NCBI GenBank assembly: GCA_016719945.1
Contig: JADJYE010000032.1
Span: 248,001 to 312,000 of the forward strand
Source: Polyangiaceae bacterium
GTDB taxonomy: Bacteria; Myxococcota_A; Polyangia; Polyangiales; Polyangiaceae
Length of the DNA: 64,000 nt
Direction of reading: 5' to 3'
The notes under the pieces were generated by a model. That model was given only the letters and a program-made list of their open reading frames with translations, was not told where the DNA came from and made no database searches. The position numbers and the translations under genes were made by a program. Numbering within the stretch: the first letter of the stretch is position 1; each line of letters opens with the position of its first letter. Of this stretch, positions 28,128-36,826 are shown piece after piece.

Positions 28128-28763
28128 ATGCAAAGATGGCTTGCGCGGGTGGTCCTGTTGTCGATGCTCGGCACCTTCGGCTGTGACAAGGCGAAGTCCA
28201 AGTCCGAGTCGAAGGAGACCGAGGACGACGAGCCGAAGAGCGAAAAGGCCAGCTCAAAGGGGGACGAGAAGAAGGGAGGCGCATCAGGCTCGGGCGCCAG
28301 AGCCCTGACGAAGGATTTTCCGGGGGATCTGGCGGGCGCCACGGCCCTCGTCAAAGCCTTCCGCGACGAGAAGACCGATCGGGTCGCGCTCACGCGCGCT
28401 CTGCGACCAGACCCTGCGGACTTCAAGGCGATCTTCGAGGGAGAGTTCGCCGCGAAGGTCGAAGAGGCCCACAAGAAGTTCTGGGACGCCGAGAAGTTCG
28501 AAGGGCTCAGCGGCGGCAAGCCCGACCAGACCGAGGTGTTGATCGCGGCGGTGTCCACGGAGGACATCGCCGCGTGGAACGACAACGCGAAGGCGCTGCC
28601 CGGCGGCTACGAGAAGATCAAGGACAAGTTCAAGAAGGGGCTCGTCGTGTACCGCTTCAAGTACGTCGTCCCGGGGGAGACGCTCGGCATTGCGAACGAC
28701 GGCCTCATCCACGTGAACGGTCACTGGGTGTTCGTGCCCAAGCCGTGGCGCGGGGAGAAATGA
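28128..28763 (+). CDS. Lipoprotein of unknown function
   Basis: A 211-residue protein with a short signal and lipobox LGTFGC (Cys at 19). A highly charged Lys/Glu/Ser linker (20-60), typical of myxobacterial lipoproteins, follows. The globular part (60-205) contains LTRALRPDPADFKAIFEGEF and VYRFKYVVPGETLGIANDGL and ends with HVNGHWVFVPKPWRGEK, suggesting a small beta-rich fold. It has its own upstream gap (127 bases, divergent from the DUF4920 gene) and probably its own promoter. No function assigned. Confidence 0.82.
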   Translation: MQRWLARVVLLSMLGTFGCDKAKSKSESKETEDDEPKSEKASSKGDEKKGGASGSGARALTKDFPGDLAGATALVKAFRDEKTDRVALTRALRPDPADFKAIFEGEFAAKVEEAHKKFWDAEKFEGLSGGKPDQTEVLIAAVSTEDIAAWNDNAKALPGGYEKIKDKFKKGLVVYRFKYVVPGETLGIANDGLIHVNGHWVFVPKPWRGEK

Positions 28764-28785
28764 GCGGAGCCGGGTCGTCGGGGAG

Positions 28786-29607
28786 CTAACCCGGCGGGAC
28801 GCTGTCTAGGCGTCCCTCGGCGGCTGCGTGCTTCATCGCGAAGAAGGCCTCCGCGAACCGCTTGGCGAGGCCGGGGTCGACGGGGCCGCCGGCCTTGCCG
28901 TCGGCGCGCAGCGCCGACCCCACGATGACGCCGTGCGCGCGCTTGATGGCGGCGAGCGCGCCCTCCGAGACGCCGCTCGCGACCAGCACCGGCACGCCGG
29001 CCGCGCGGATCACCTCGTCGAGATCACGAAGGTTCACCGAGCGCCCCGTCCCGCTGCCGGTCACCAGCACCGCGTCGGCGCCGCCGCGCGCGACCAGATC
29101 GCTCGTCTCCTCGGCGAGCGGCCGGGGCGCGAGGGGCGCAGAGTGCTTGACGTCGACGTCGCACAGCAGGCGCACGTGGTCGGCGCCGAGCGCCCGGCGC
29201 AGCCGCAGCGTCTTGTGCGCTTGCCCCTGGATGAGGCCCTGATCGGTCAAGCGAGCGCCGACGTGCACGTTGACGCGGACCATCGCAGCGCCCGAGGCGA
29301 CCGCGATCGAGAGCGCCGCCTCGGGATCGTTGCGCAGCACGTTGATGCCGAGCGAGAGGGTCGGCGCGGCGACGCGCGCCGCGAGGGCGCAGCGGGTCAT
29401 CGCCGCGACGGTCACCGGGCTCACCGCCCCAGGCTCGAACGGCGCGTCGCCGTAGTTCTCGACGATGATCCCGTCGAACCCCGCGTCACCGAGCGCGTGT
29501 GCGTCGCGCGCGCACGCCGCGGCGACCGCGGCGACGTCGCCGGCGAAGCCGGGGCTCCCAGGGAGCGGGCGCAGGTGGATGACGCCGATCAGCGAGGCGA
29601 CCGTCAT
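28786..29607 (-). CDS. BtpA/SgcQ family TIM-barrel protein
   Basis: A 273-residue protein with the BtpA signature: N-terminal GVIHLRPLPGSPG, then DGIIVENYGDAPF and the C-terminal phosphate-binding-like DAVLVTGSGTGR and PVLVASGVSEG. The fold is a predicted TIM barrel. BtpA in cyanobacteria stabilises photosystem I, and SgcQ homologues occur in sugar operons. In a myxobacterium the role is unknown, probably binding or modifying a nucleotide- or sugar-related substrate. Its ATG overlaps the stop of the upstream gene by 4 bases, so the two are co-translated. Confidence 0.9.
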   Translation of the reverse strand: MTVASLIGVIHLRPLPGSPGFAGDVAAVAAACARDAHALGDAGFDGIIVENYGDAPFEPGAVSPVTVAAMTRCALAARVAAPTLSLGINVLRNDPEAALSIAVASGAAMVRVNVHVGARLTDQGLIQGQAHKTLRLRRALGADHVRLLCDVDVKHSAPLAPRPLAEETSDLVARGGADAVLVTGSGTGRSVNLRDLDEVIRAAGVPVLVASGVSEGALAAIKRAHGVIVGSALRADGKAGGPVDPGLAKRFAEAFFAMKHAAAEGRLDSVPPG

Positions 29608-30830
29608 GCGCCTGCGCTGGCCTCGGGGCCCTCGGGCTTCGCGGCCTTCCGCTTCTTCTTCTTGCGCTTGACGACCACCTCATCGCCGACGACGAGCGCG
29701 TCGTCGGGCTCGAGCAGGCTCGGGCCACCGGCGGCGCCGAGCTCCGCGAACAAGACGTCGGCGACGTCGACCAGGTGATCGACGAGATCGTTGTTGAAGC
29801 GACCGTACACGGTCAGGGCCATCACGTTTCCGCTCACGTGGAGCCACGCCGACGGCAGGGTGCGCAGCTCGTCGCGGACGACCGGCGCGAGGAGCGCGCG
29901 CACGGCGCGGACATCAGCGGAGCCCTCGGGCTGCACGAGGTACTCGGCGGTGAACTCCGGATCGTCGGTGAAGCGGATGCCGTTGTTGGGAACGCGGACG
30001 CCGTCGACCACGGGGAGCGGGCGAGCGACGAAGCTCGGCGCGGGCTCCTCGAGGGCCATCACCACGGAGACGTAGTGGGTGTCGCTGACGTCGTTGGCCT
30101 CTACGAACGCCACGTACGCGAGATCGCGCTTGAGCTGGAGAAAGCCGAAGGGCTGCCCCTCGCCGATGCGCGGGAGGATCCGCGCGAGCGCCGTCGGCAT
30201 CGCGTCGACCTGACGGAGCAGCTTCTGCGTCTCGACTTGAAGCGACAGCTCGCGGACGCTGAGGCTGAGATACCCGGGCGTGAGCTCGCGCATCAGCTCC
30301 CGCCGGACCGGGTATCGGCGAAACTCTCGGAACTCGACGTCATGTCGCCGATCGGGCTCGCCGGTCGCGTAGTAGATGAGCGCGACCCCGGCGAGGCTCG
30401 ACACGACCATCGAGACGATCCCCGCCTCGTACACGGAGTAGACGGCTGATATGAGCATGAACGGGGCGAGGGCCAGCACGGCGCGGCGCGCCCTGACGCC
30501 CATCCCGAGGAGGCCGATGGCGAGCGCGGCCCCGACCGAGAGCAGCATCAGGCTGGTGCCGATCGAGAGCTGCCGGCCGGCCGTCTCCTCGAGGCGGGCG
30601 CGCTCCATCTGGAGCTCCTCGCGCTTCTCCTTGGTCCGCTCGCGCAGGGCTTGGGTCTGGAGCTCCTTGACGGAGGCCTCCTTCTCCTTGCCTGCGTTGC
30701 GGAGGAAATACCCGGCGGGGCACGCGACGATGACGCCGGCCGCAGCGAATTTCCAGGCGTCCGAGCGTGGGCTCGGGCCCCCCTTGCTCGGGATCTTGCT
30801 CGGCACCGTGTTCTTCATCTGCGTCACCAA
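29604..30830 (-). CDS. Membrane protein with coiled coil and large C-terminal domain, unknown function
   Basis: A 408-residue protein: one hydrophobic helix (28-46), a charged coiled coil (KEKREELQMERARLEETAGR, about 65-85), two or three more helices (90-165), then a cytosolic alpha/beta region (175-370) and a Lys-rich tail (KRKKKKRKAAK). GTG at 30830 and an alternative ATG at 30818 are both possible starts. It is the first gene of a two-gene unit with btpA, overlapping by 4 bases. No family recognised. Confidence 0.75.
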   Translation of the reverse strand: MVTQMKNTVPSKIPSKGGPSPRSDAWKFAAAGVIVACPAGYFLRNAGKEKEASVKELQTQALRERTKEKREELQMERARLEETAGRQLSIGTSLMLLSVGAALAIGLLGMGVRARRAVLALAPFMLISAVYSVYEAGIVSMVVSSLAGVALIYYATGEPDRRHDVEFREFRRYPVRRELMRELTPGYLSLSVRELSLQVETQKLLRQVDAMPTALARILPRIGEGQPFGFLQLKRDLAYVAFVEANDVSDTHYVSVVMALEEPAPSFVARPLPVVDGVRVPNNGIRFTDDPEFTAEYLVQPEGSADVRAVRALLAPVVRDELRTLPSAWLHVSGNVMALTVYGRFNNDLVDHLVDVADVLFAELGAAGGPSLLEPDDALVVGDEVVVKRKKKKRKAAKPEGPEASAGA

Positions 30831-30895
30831 AGCGGGTCGAGGACCGAGCGCACCCTACCGCGAACGTTGACCTGTTACCACGCGTTCGATAGGCG

Positions 30896-32623
30896 ATGGC
30901 CATGGTCCGGCTACGCCCACCGATCGCCCTGATCGAGCTGGGCCCATCGAGCCGCCTCGACGAGGCCCAGCTCGAAGCCCTCGACGAGGCCCTGCGCACC
31001 TGCGCTGCGAGCCCGGGCATCCGGGGGATCGTGCTCACGGGCTCGTCTGACGCGGCGTTCAGTGAGGGCCTCGCCCCTGGCGCGCTCTTGTCGCTCGCGA
31101 CGCGCCGGGACGCCGCGTCGCTCGCGCAGCGGGCCTCGGCCGTCGCACAGCGGGTCGAGCGCTGCCCTGTGCCGGTCATCGCCGCCCTTCACGGCCCTGT
31201 GCTGGGCGCAGGCCTCGCGCTCGCCCTGGCCTGCGCGGCTCGCGTCGCGAGCGACGCCGGCTTCACGCGGCTCGCCCTCGACGAGGCGGCGCTGGGCGTC
31301 GTCCCGGTCATGCGCGGGCTCGAACGGCTGGCCGAGATCTGTGGCGCCGCGCGCGCCCTGGCGCTGTTCGAATCGGGGGCGCGGCTGTCGGCGTACGAGG
31401 CGCTCCGCGCCGGGCTGGTCGACGCCGTCACGACACGCGAGCAGCTGCAGGGCGCAGCCGCGCGCCTCGCCCTCGAGAGCCCGAGGCCTCGCGCGCGAGG
31501 TCGAGGTTGGGCCGCGCGGTGGGCGGACGCCGCCGCGCTCGCGGGCGCGCGTGCCCGAGCCTCGGCCGACCCCGATCAGCCGGCGCTCGGCTGGGCCGCC
31601 GAGGTCCTCTCGGTCTCCGCGCGCCGCGGAGCACGCTCGTCGGAGCAGCTCGCGACGCGAGCTTTCGCCGAGCTCGCGCCCTCGACGCCGGCGCGCGCGC
31701 GTCTCGAGCTCGCGCGCGAAGCAGCGGCGCTTCGGACGAGGCTGCGCGAGCTCCGCGCTGCGCACGGGGCGCCGCTGCGCGTGGCGGTCGTGGGCGCCTC
31801 GGCGGCCGGCGCTGCGCTCGCCGCCGCGGCGGTCGACGCGGGCGCCGTCGTCTCGTTCGCCGAGCGCGCCGAGGGTCTCCAGGCCGCACAGCTCGTCGTC
31901 GAGGCGGCGCGCTCGGACGCGAACGAGAGGGGGCGGCGCGCCCTCGAGCTGCTGGAAGCGACGGGCCCGGACACCGTGCTGGCCGTCACCGATCCACCTG
32001 CTTCCTTGGCGTCGATGCTCGGCGACACGGCGCGCGGACGCAGCGTGGTCGCGGTGCGCGTGACGCGCCGCCTCTTGGAGCTCTCGGCCCTGAGCGCGAG
32101 CGACAGCCGCGCGCTCGCGTACGCCAGCCTGCTGGCAGAGGCTCACCCGCGCGCCGCGGTGGTGACGCCCGACGTCACGCTCGGCGTCGCCGGCCGCCTC
32201 GAGCGCGCGTTCGAGCGCGAAGCCGAGCACCTCCTCGAAGACGGGGCGACCCGCGCCGAGATCGCTGACGCCGCGCTCGACTGGGGGTTCGTGCCCCCCG
32301 AGGTCAGGGCCCGCCGCCCAGGGGGGCCGCGGCGCGGGCGCGTGGCGCCGGAGGTGGCCCAGGCGCGGCTCGCGCTCGGGGTCGTCAACGAGGCCTTCCG
32401 CACCCTGGAAGACCTGCGGCTCGAGGCGCGCGCAGTGGACCTCGCGGCCGTTCTCGGGCTGGGCTTCCCCGCCTTCCGCGGCGGGCCCATCGCCTACGCC
32501 AAGAGCCTCGGCCCCAGCGAGCTGTCGGCGCGCGTGGCCCAGCTGAGACGGCGGCACGGCGACAGGTTCGCCCCCGCGCCGGCGCTCGCGCGCCTCATCG
32601 CTCGCGCGACAGCAGGCGCCTGA
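30896..32623 (+). CDS. Shortened FadB/FadJ-like protein (crotonase plus hydroxyacyl-CoA dehydrogenase-like)
   Basis: A 575-residue protein with the overall architecture of the multifunctional fatty-oxidation enzyme but about 140 residues shorter. The N-terminal crotonase-like domain (1-190) has HGPVLGAGLALALACAARVA, where the GGGxE pattern is replaced by GAG-LA, so the first catalytic Glu is absent; the second (LDEAALGVVP) is kept. A weak Rossmann segment (VAVVGASAAGAALAAAAV) lacks the usual GxGxxG. The C-terminus has GLGFPAFRGGPIAYAKSLG, a FadB hallmark. Enzymatic function is doubtful; it may be a non-catalytic relative. It overlaps the next convergent gene by 29 bases. Confidence 0.82.
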   Translation: MAMVRLRPPIALIELGPSSRLDEAQLEALDEALRTCAASPGIRGIVLTGSSDAAFSEGLAPGALLSLATRRDAASLAQRASAVAQRVERCPVPVIAALHGPVLGAGLALALACAARVASDAGFTRLALDEAALGVVPVMRGLERLAEICGAARALALFESGARLSAYEALRAGLVDAVTTREQLQGAAARLALESPRPRARGRGWAARWADAAALAGARARASADPDQPALGWAAEVLSVSARRGARSSEQLATRAFAELAPSTPARARLELAREAAALRTRLRELRAAHGAPLRVAVVGASAAGAALAAAAVDAGAVVSFAERAEGLQAAQLVVEAARSDANERGRRALELLEATGPDTVLAVTDPPASLASMLGDTARGRSVVAVRVTRRLLELSALSASDSRALAYASLLAEAHPRAAVVTPDVTLGVAGRLERAFEREAEHLLEDGATRAEIADAALDWGFVPPEVRARRPGGPRRGRVAPEVAQARLALGVVNEAFRTLEDLRLEARAVDLAAVLGLGFPAFRGGPIAYAKSLGPSELSARVAQLRRRHGDRFAPAPALARLIARATAGA

Positions 32624-33617
32624 GGATCTCGAGCGGATCGAACGTGCGCCCCTCCCCGTCTGCGGGGATCAGCCCCGCGACCTCCGCGGCCTGCTGCACG
32701 GCGCCTCGCAGCACGCCGAGCAGCGGGCTCACGACCGCGAGACCCTCCGCGCGGTCGGCGGCCCGGGTCAGCGCGAACACCGCCGCCCGGCCCGCGTCGA
32801 TCCCGAGCGGGATCGCGAGCGCGACCGGGACGGGCGCCAGGATGACGTCGCGGATCGCCACTGCGCGAGCCCACGCTCCAGGCGTCGCGTCGACCTCGAG
32901 CGCTCGGAACGTCGACGTCTCGGCGAACACGCCGAGAGACAGCTTGCCGACCTTGCGCTCGATGGCGCGCGCCAGGTGTCGGTAGTCCCGGCGCCAATCA
33001 CCGGCCAAGAGGCCCATGTCGCGCCGGATCTCATCGGGGCCCATGACCCAGTCGAAGCCCCCCGACGAGCCCCGGCGGAGCGCGCAGCTCGTCCACAGCT
33101 CGCCGCCATCGAACAGGCCGAGCAGCATCGCGTGGCCTCGCGGGCACACGGCGTCGAGGGTTCGGTCGACCATACCGCTCGTGGGCACCGGGACCCCGGA
33201 GAGGCGGGCCGGGTACAGCTCGATGCGCCGCGCGAGCATCTCGTCCCTGATCAGCGTGACGAAGAGCAGCGCCTGCGCGGTCAGATCGTCGCCGCGCTTC
33301 ACCCGCCCACCGAAGCGCTCCATCACGTTCTCGAGCGCGCCCGACTCGATCTTGCACGCCCAGCTGGCGTGGTTCCGCGCTGCCAGCTCCTCACAGCCGA
33401 GCGGCCAACCTGCCGCGGCGTCCTCGAGGCGGAGGCGCCCCGCCTGCGTGTGCAGGAGCTTCCGGAGGCGGCCGCCCTCGTGAACCGCGATGACCCCACC
33501 GCGCGGTCGCTCGGGATCGCGCTCCTTGCCCGCGATGGCGCGGGGCCTGAACAGCGACAGGACCTTCGACCAGTCGCTCTGCGTGAAACCTTCGAATCGC
33601 ACGTCCGCCGAGAGCAC
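32595..33617 (-). CDS. Hypothetical protein
   Basis: A 340-residue protein with no signal peptide or clear membrane helix, containing mixed strands and helices. Notable segments are SDWSKVLSLFRPR, RFGGRVKRGDDLTAQALLF and FDGGELWTSCALRRGSSG. Trp and Arg content is high. It lies between the FadB-like gene (convergent, 29-base overlap) and the quinone oxidoreductase gene (divergent, 99-base gap). No family recognised. Confidence 0.7.
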   Translation of the reverse strand: MLSADVRFEGFTQSDWSKVLSLFRPRAIAGKERDPERPRGGVIAVHEGGRLRKLLHTQAGRLRLEDAAAGWPLGCEELAARNHASWACKIESGALENVMERFGGRVKRGDDLTAQALLFVTLIRDEMLARRIELYPARLSGVPVPTSGMVDRTLDAVCPRGHAMLLGLFDGGELWTSCALRRGSSGGFDWVMGPDEIRRDMGLLAGDWRRDYRHLARAIERKVGKLSLGVFAETSTFRALEVDATPGAWARAVAIRDVILAPVPVALAIPLGIDAGRAAVFALTRAADRAEGLAVVSPLLGVLRGAVQQAAEVAGLIPADGEGRTFDPLEILRRLLSRER

Positions 33618-33716
33618 GGGCTGACGTTAGCAGGTTGCCCGAGAGGGCACGCTACCCGTGCTCGGCGGTTGACGTGCCCCGCGCGTGACGGGCACGATCC
33701 GACTCCCCAACGAACC

Positions 33717-34697
33717 ATGCGCGCCATTGCCATCACCGAGCCTGGGGACGAGGACGTCCTGAAGGTCGTCGAGCGACCGACGCCGGACCCCGGCGCCCAG
33801 CAGATCCGCGTCCGCGTCGTGTTCGCGGGAGTCAACCGCGCAGACCTCCTGCAGCGCAGGGGGCTCTACCCCGCGCCGCCTGGCGCCCCGCCCGATATCC
33901 CGGGGCTCGAATACGCGGGCGTCGTCGACGCCGTCGGCCCGGCCGCGACCGCCCTGCGCCCGGGCGACGAGGTCTATGGGATCGTCCCTGGCGGCGCGTA
34001 CGCCGACTACGTGATCGTGCACGAGCGAGAGGCCGCGAAGGTCCCGAGCGGGCTGACGCTCGAGCAGGCCGCCGCGATCCCCGAGGCGTTCATCACGGCC
34101 TACGACGCCCTCGTCCTTCGGGGAGGCCTCACCCCCGGAGAGCGCGTCCTCGTCCACGCCGCGGGCAGCGGCGTGGGCACGGCCGCCGTCCAGGTCGCGA
34201 AGGCGCTCGGGTGCAACGTGACCGGGACGAGCCGCACCGCCGAGAAGCTCGAGCGTGCGCGCGAGCTCGGCCTCGACGTGGCGCTCCATGTCCCATCGAA
34301 CGACGCCCTCGAGGCCACGCTCACCAAGGCCGAGCCCTTCGACGTCGCGCTCGATCTCGTCGGCGGTCCGTACCTGCCAGCCACGTTGCCGGCGATGGCG
34401 TCGAAGGGTCGCGTCGTGTTGGTCGGCCTCACCGGCGGCCCGTTCGCGGGCGTCAACCTGGCGACGGTCCTCACCAAGCGGCTCACGATCGTGGGGACGG
34501 TGCTGCGCTCGCGTCCGCTCGAAGAGAAGATCCAGGCCGCCGATCTGCTGCGGCGCACGCTGACCCCGTGGCTCGGGCGCGGGAAGATCAAGCCGGTGGT
34601 CGAGAGAACCTTCGCCTTCGCAGACGCCCCCGACGCTCACCGGCTGGTGGCCTCCAACGCCACCTTCGGCAAGGTGCTCCTCTCCATGACGACCTGA
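33717..34697 (+). CDS. NAD(P)H:quinone oxidoreductase-like MDR protein (PIG3/QOR type)
   Basis: A 326-residue zinc-independent medium-chain reductase. The N-terminus MRAIAITEPG is followed by FAGVNRADLLQRRGLYPAPP, typical of PIG3-type quinone reductases, then IPGLEYAGVVDAVG, and the nucleotide-binding loop HAAGSGVGTAAVQVAKALG near residue 145. No zinc-binding Cys cluster is seen. ATG 33717 is chosen for this canonical N-terminus; an in-frame extension upstream has no family resemblance. It probably reduces quinones with NADPH in the cytosol. Downstream, the DUF1295 gene follows after 12 bases. Confidence 0.92.
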   Translation: MRAIAITEPGDEDVLKVVERPTPDPGAQQIRVRVVFAGVNRADLLQRRGLYPAPPGAPPDIPGLEYAGVVDAVGPAATALRPGDEVYGIVPGGAYADYVIVHEREAAKVPSGLTLEQAAAIPEAFITAYDALVLRGGLTPGERVLVHAAGSGVGTAAVQVAKALGCNVTGTSRTAEKLERARELGLDVALHVPSNDALEATLTKAEPFDVALDLVGGPYLPATLPAMASKGRVVLVGLTGGPFAGVNLATVLTKRLTIVGTVLRSRPLEEKIQAADLLRRTLTPWLGRGKIKPVVERTFAFADAPDAHRLVASNATFGKVLLSMTT

Positions 34698-34709
34698 GGC
34701 GCGGTCACC

Positions 34710-35618
34710 ATGTCCGCCTCCTCCACGATCCCGTCGGCTGGGCCACCTCGCGGCCGGGGGAGCGCGCTGCTGCTCGTCGCGCTCGCCTACGCGCTGGCTA
34801 CCGCGGGGGCGTGGTGGGCCCTGTCGCTGACCTCGGGAGCGAGCACGCTCGTCGCCGTGCTCGCCGCCGACGTCGCCGCGACGCTGCTCGTGTTCGGGTT
34901 CAGCCGGGCCTTCGGCAACTCGAGCTTCTACGACCCCTATTGGTCCGTGGCTCCGGCCGCCATCGCGCTGTACCTACACCTCTCGGCGAACCTCACGGAG
35001 GGCGTCGCCGTTCGCAAATGGTTGGCGCTGTCGGTGGTGCTGTTCTGGGGCGCTCGGCTCACCCTGAATTGGCTGCGCAGCTGGCCAGGGCTCTCGCACG
35101 AAGACTGGCGCTACGTCACGATGCGGGCCCAGTTCGGGCGGGCGTATTGGCCCATTTCGCTGCTCGGCATCCACCTCTTCCCGACCGCCTGCACCTTCGC
35201 GGGCTGTCTGCCCCTGTTCGCCATCATGACCAGCGCGCGGCCGGTAGGGGCGCTCGATCTCCTCGGCGCAGGCGTCGCCCTCGCCGGAGGCGTCATCGAG
35301 GCGATCGCCGACGAGCAGCTCCGCTCGTTCCGAGGCCGCTCCGAGGGGGGCGCCGTGTGCGACGTCGGGCTCTGGCGAACCTCGCGCCACCCGAACTACT
35401 TCGGCGAGTGCACCTTCTGGCTCGGCCTCTGGATCATGGGCGCGGCCGCCGCGCCCAGCCAGGCGTGGTACTCGAGCGCGGGGGTGCTCACGATCGTCGC
35501 GCTGTTCGTCTTCTATTCGATCCCCGTGGCGGAGCGGCGCGCGCTCCAGCGGCGGCCAGAGTTTGCCCAACAGATCGCGCGGGTCTCCGCGCTCATCCCT
35601 TGGCCCAGGCGCGACTGA
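34710..35618 (+). CDS. DUF1295/steroid 5-alpha reductase-like membrane protein
   Basis: A 302-residue inner-membrane protein with six or seven hydrophobic helices. Family landmarks are NSSFYDPYWSVAPA, LTLNWLRSWPGLSHEDWRY, GLWRTSRHPNYFGEC and EFAQQIARVSALIPWP. The RHPNY(F)GE segment belongs to the NADPH-binding C-terminal part of the 5-alpha reductase/isoprenylcysteine methyltransferase superfamily. The substrate is unknown, perhaps a lipid. It follows the QOR gene by 12 bases, so likely one operon. Confidence 0.9.
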   Translation: MSASSTIPSAGPPRGRGSALLLVALAYALATAGAWWALSLTSGASTLVAVLAADVAATLLVFGFSRAFGNSSFYDPYWSVAPAAIALYLHLSANLTEGVAVRKWLALSVVLFWGARLTLNWLRSWPGLSHEDWRYVTMRAQFGRAYWPISLLGIHLFPTACTFAGCLPLFAIMTSARPVGALDLLGAGVALAGGVIEAIADEQLRSFRGRSEGGAVCDVGLWRTSRHPNYFGECTFWLGLWIMGAAAAPSQAWYSSAGVLTIVALFVFYSIPVAERRALQRRPEFAQQIARVSALIPWPRRD

Positions 35619-36826
35619 CCCTCGTCCTCGCTGCGCTCGCGTGCGCGTGCGCGTGCACGGCGTCGCCCGCGCCGCGCGAGCCCAGGCTGCGCCTGGGCGA
35701 GCTCGCGGTGGTGGCCGAGGGGCCCTGCCCTCGCCTGTCGGCGGCGTCGGCTGGCGGGCGCACGCTCCTGCTTTATGGCGAGACTGGCTACGATCTCCAC
35801 GATTGGGGCGCAGGCGAGCGGCTCGCCGCGGCGCAGACGCTCGCCGAGGTGACAGCGTCGGGGGTCGTGCGCGATCCGAGGCTCCTCTCGGGCTTGCCTC
35901 GAGACGCGCGCGGCTACGTTCCGGGGTCGCTGCTCGCGGGCTCTGACGGGTCTGGCGCGGGGTATCTGCTGCGCGTCGCGACGCGCTATGCCCCCCGCGG
36001 GACAGGCTCGCTCTTCGTGCGCGAGCACGAGCCGTACGAGCTCACGAGCTCGGGGTGGGTCTCCAGCTCGGCGCCTTCTCCGCTCGATCTCGGGCCGGTG
36101 ACGCGCGGGCTCCCGGAGCCCCCCTTGAAGGACGCTTGTGAGGACGACGAGCTGAGCTTCGTTCCCCTGTCGACCGCCCGCGCGCGCGACGGGTCGCTGT
36201 TCGTCGCAGGCCGGTGTCAGGACGACAGTCACATCGCGTACCACGACACCACCCTCGTGGTCTTGCACGCCGCCGCCGCCGACCGCGCGTGGGGCGTGGC
36301 CCGCCTGCCGCGGACCCAGCGGCTCAGTGGAATCGTGAACGTCGACGTCGACGCGCGCTCCGCGACCGACGCGCGGCTCGTCGCCTACGAGCCCTTCGAG
36401 CCCCCGAGAGGGCGCCACAGCTACTACGTCGAATGGGATGGCCGCGCGTGGCGCGAGCGAGAGCTCGGCGTCGACGCAGGCCTGATGAGCGTCGCCGCGG
36501 ACTCCGCCGGCCGCACCTACCTCGCGGCGAGCGCGCACCTCTATCGCGTGGACGGCCCGAACGTCGTGCAGGTGCGGCTGCCACCGCTGTCGTGGGTCAA
36601 GCAGCAGCCCGAGCTCCACGTCCACTCCGTCTCGGTGCTCGACGACGACGTCGTGTGGGTCGAGGCGAGCTATCGCGCCCGGGCTCCCGCGGGGGAGAAG
36701 GGGGAGGTCGGCGAGATCTGGGCGTCGGCGCTCTTCTCCAATGCGCAGCTCTCGGCCCCGCTCTACTGCGACGCTCGCGAGCTCGCGGACGCCGCCCTCT
36801 CGGAGGTCGAAGGGGTGCGCCCATGA
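35600..36826 (+). CDS. Putative lipoprotein of unknown function
   Basis: A 408-residue exported protein. The best start is TTG 35600, overlapping the DUF1295 stop by 19 bases; it gives the signal LTLVLAALACACACT with a lipobox-like LAALAC. The rest is beta-rich with repeated turns such as DGSGAGYLLRVATRY, DGSLFVAGRCQDDSHI and DSAGRTYLAASAHLYRVDG, suggesting beta-propeller-type repeats. Its stop overlaps the next ATG (ATGA at 36,823-36,826), so the two are translationally coupled. Function unknown. Confidence 0.78.
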   Translation: MAQARLTLVLAALACACACTASPAPREPRLRLGELAVVAEGPCPRLSAASAGGRTLLLYGETGYDLHDWGAGERLAAAQTLAEVTASGVVRDPRLLSGLPRDARGYVPGSLLAGSDGSGAGYLLRVATRYAPRGTGSLFVREHEPYELTSSGWVSSSAPSPLDLGPVTRGLPEPPLKDACEDDELSFVPLSTARARDGSLFVAGRCQDDSHIAYHDTTLVVLHAAAADRAWGVARLPRTQRLSGIVNVDVDARSATDARLVAYEPFEPPRGRHSYYVEWDGRAWRERELGVDAGLMSVAADSAGRTYLAASAHLYRVDGPNVVQVRLPPLSWVKQQPELHVHSVSVLDDDVVWVEASYRARAPAGEKGEVGEIWASALFSNAQLSAPLYCDARELADAALSEVEGVRP

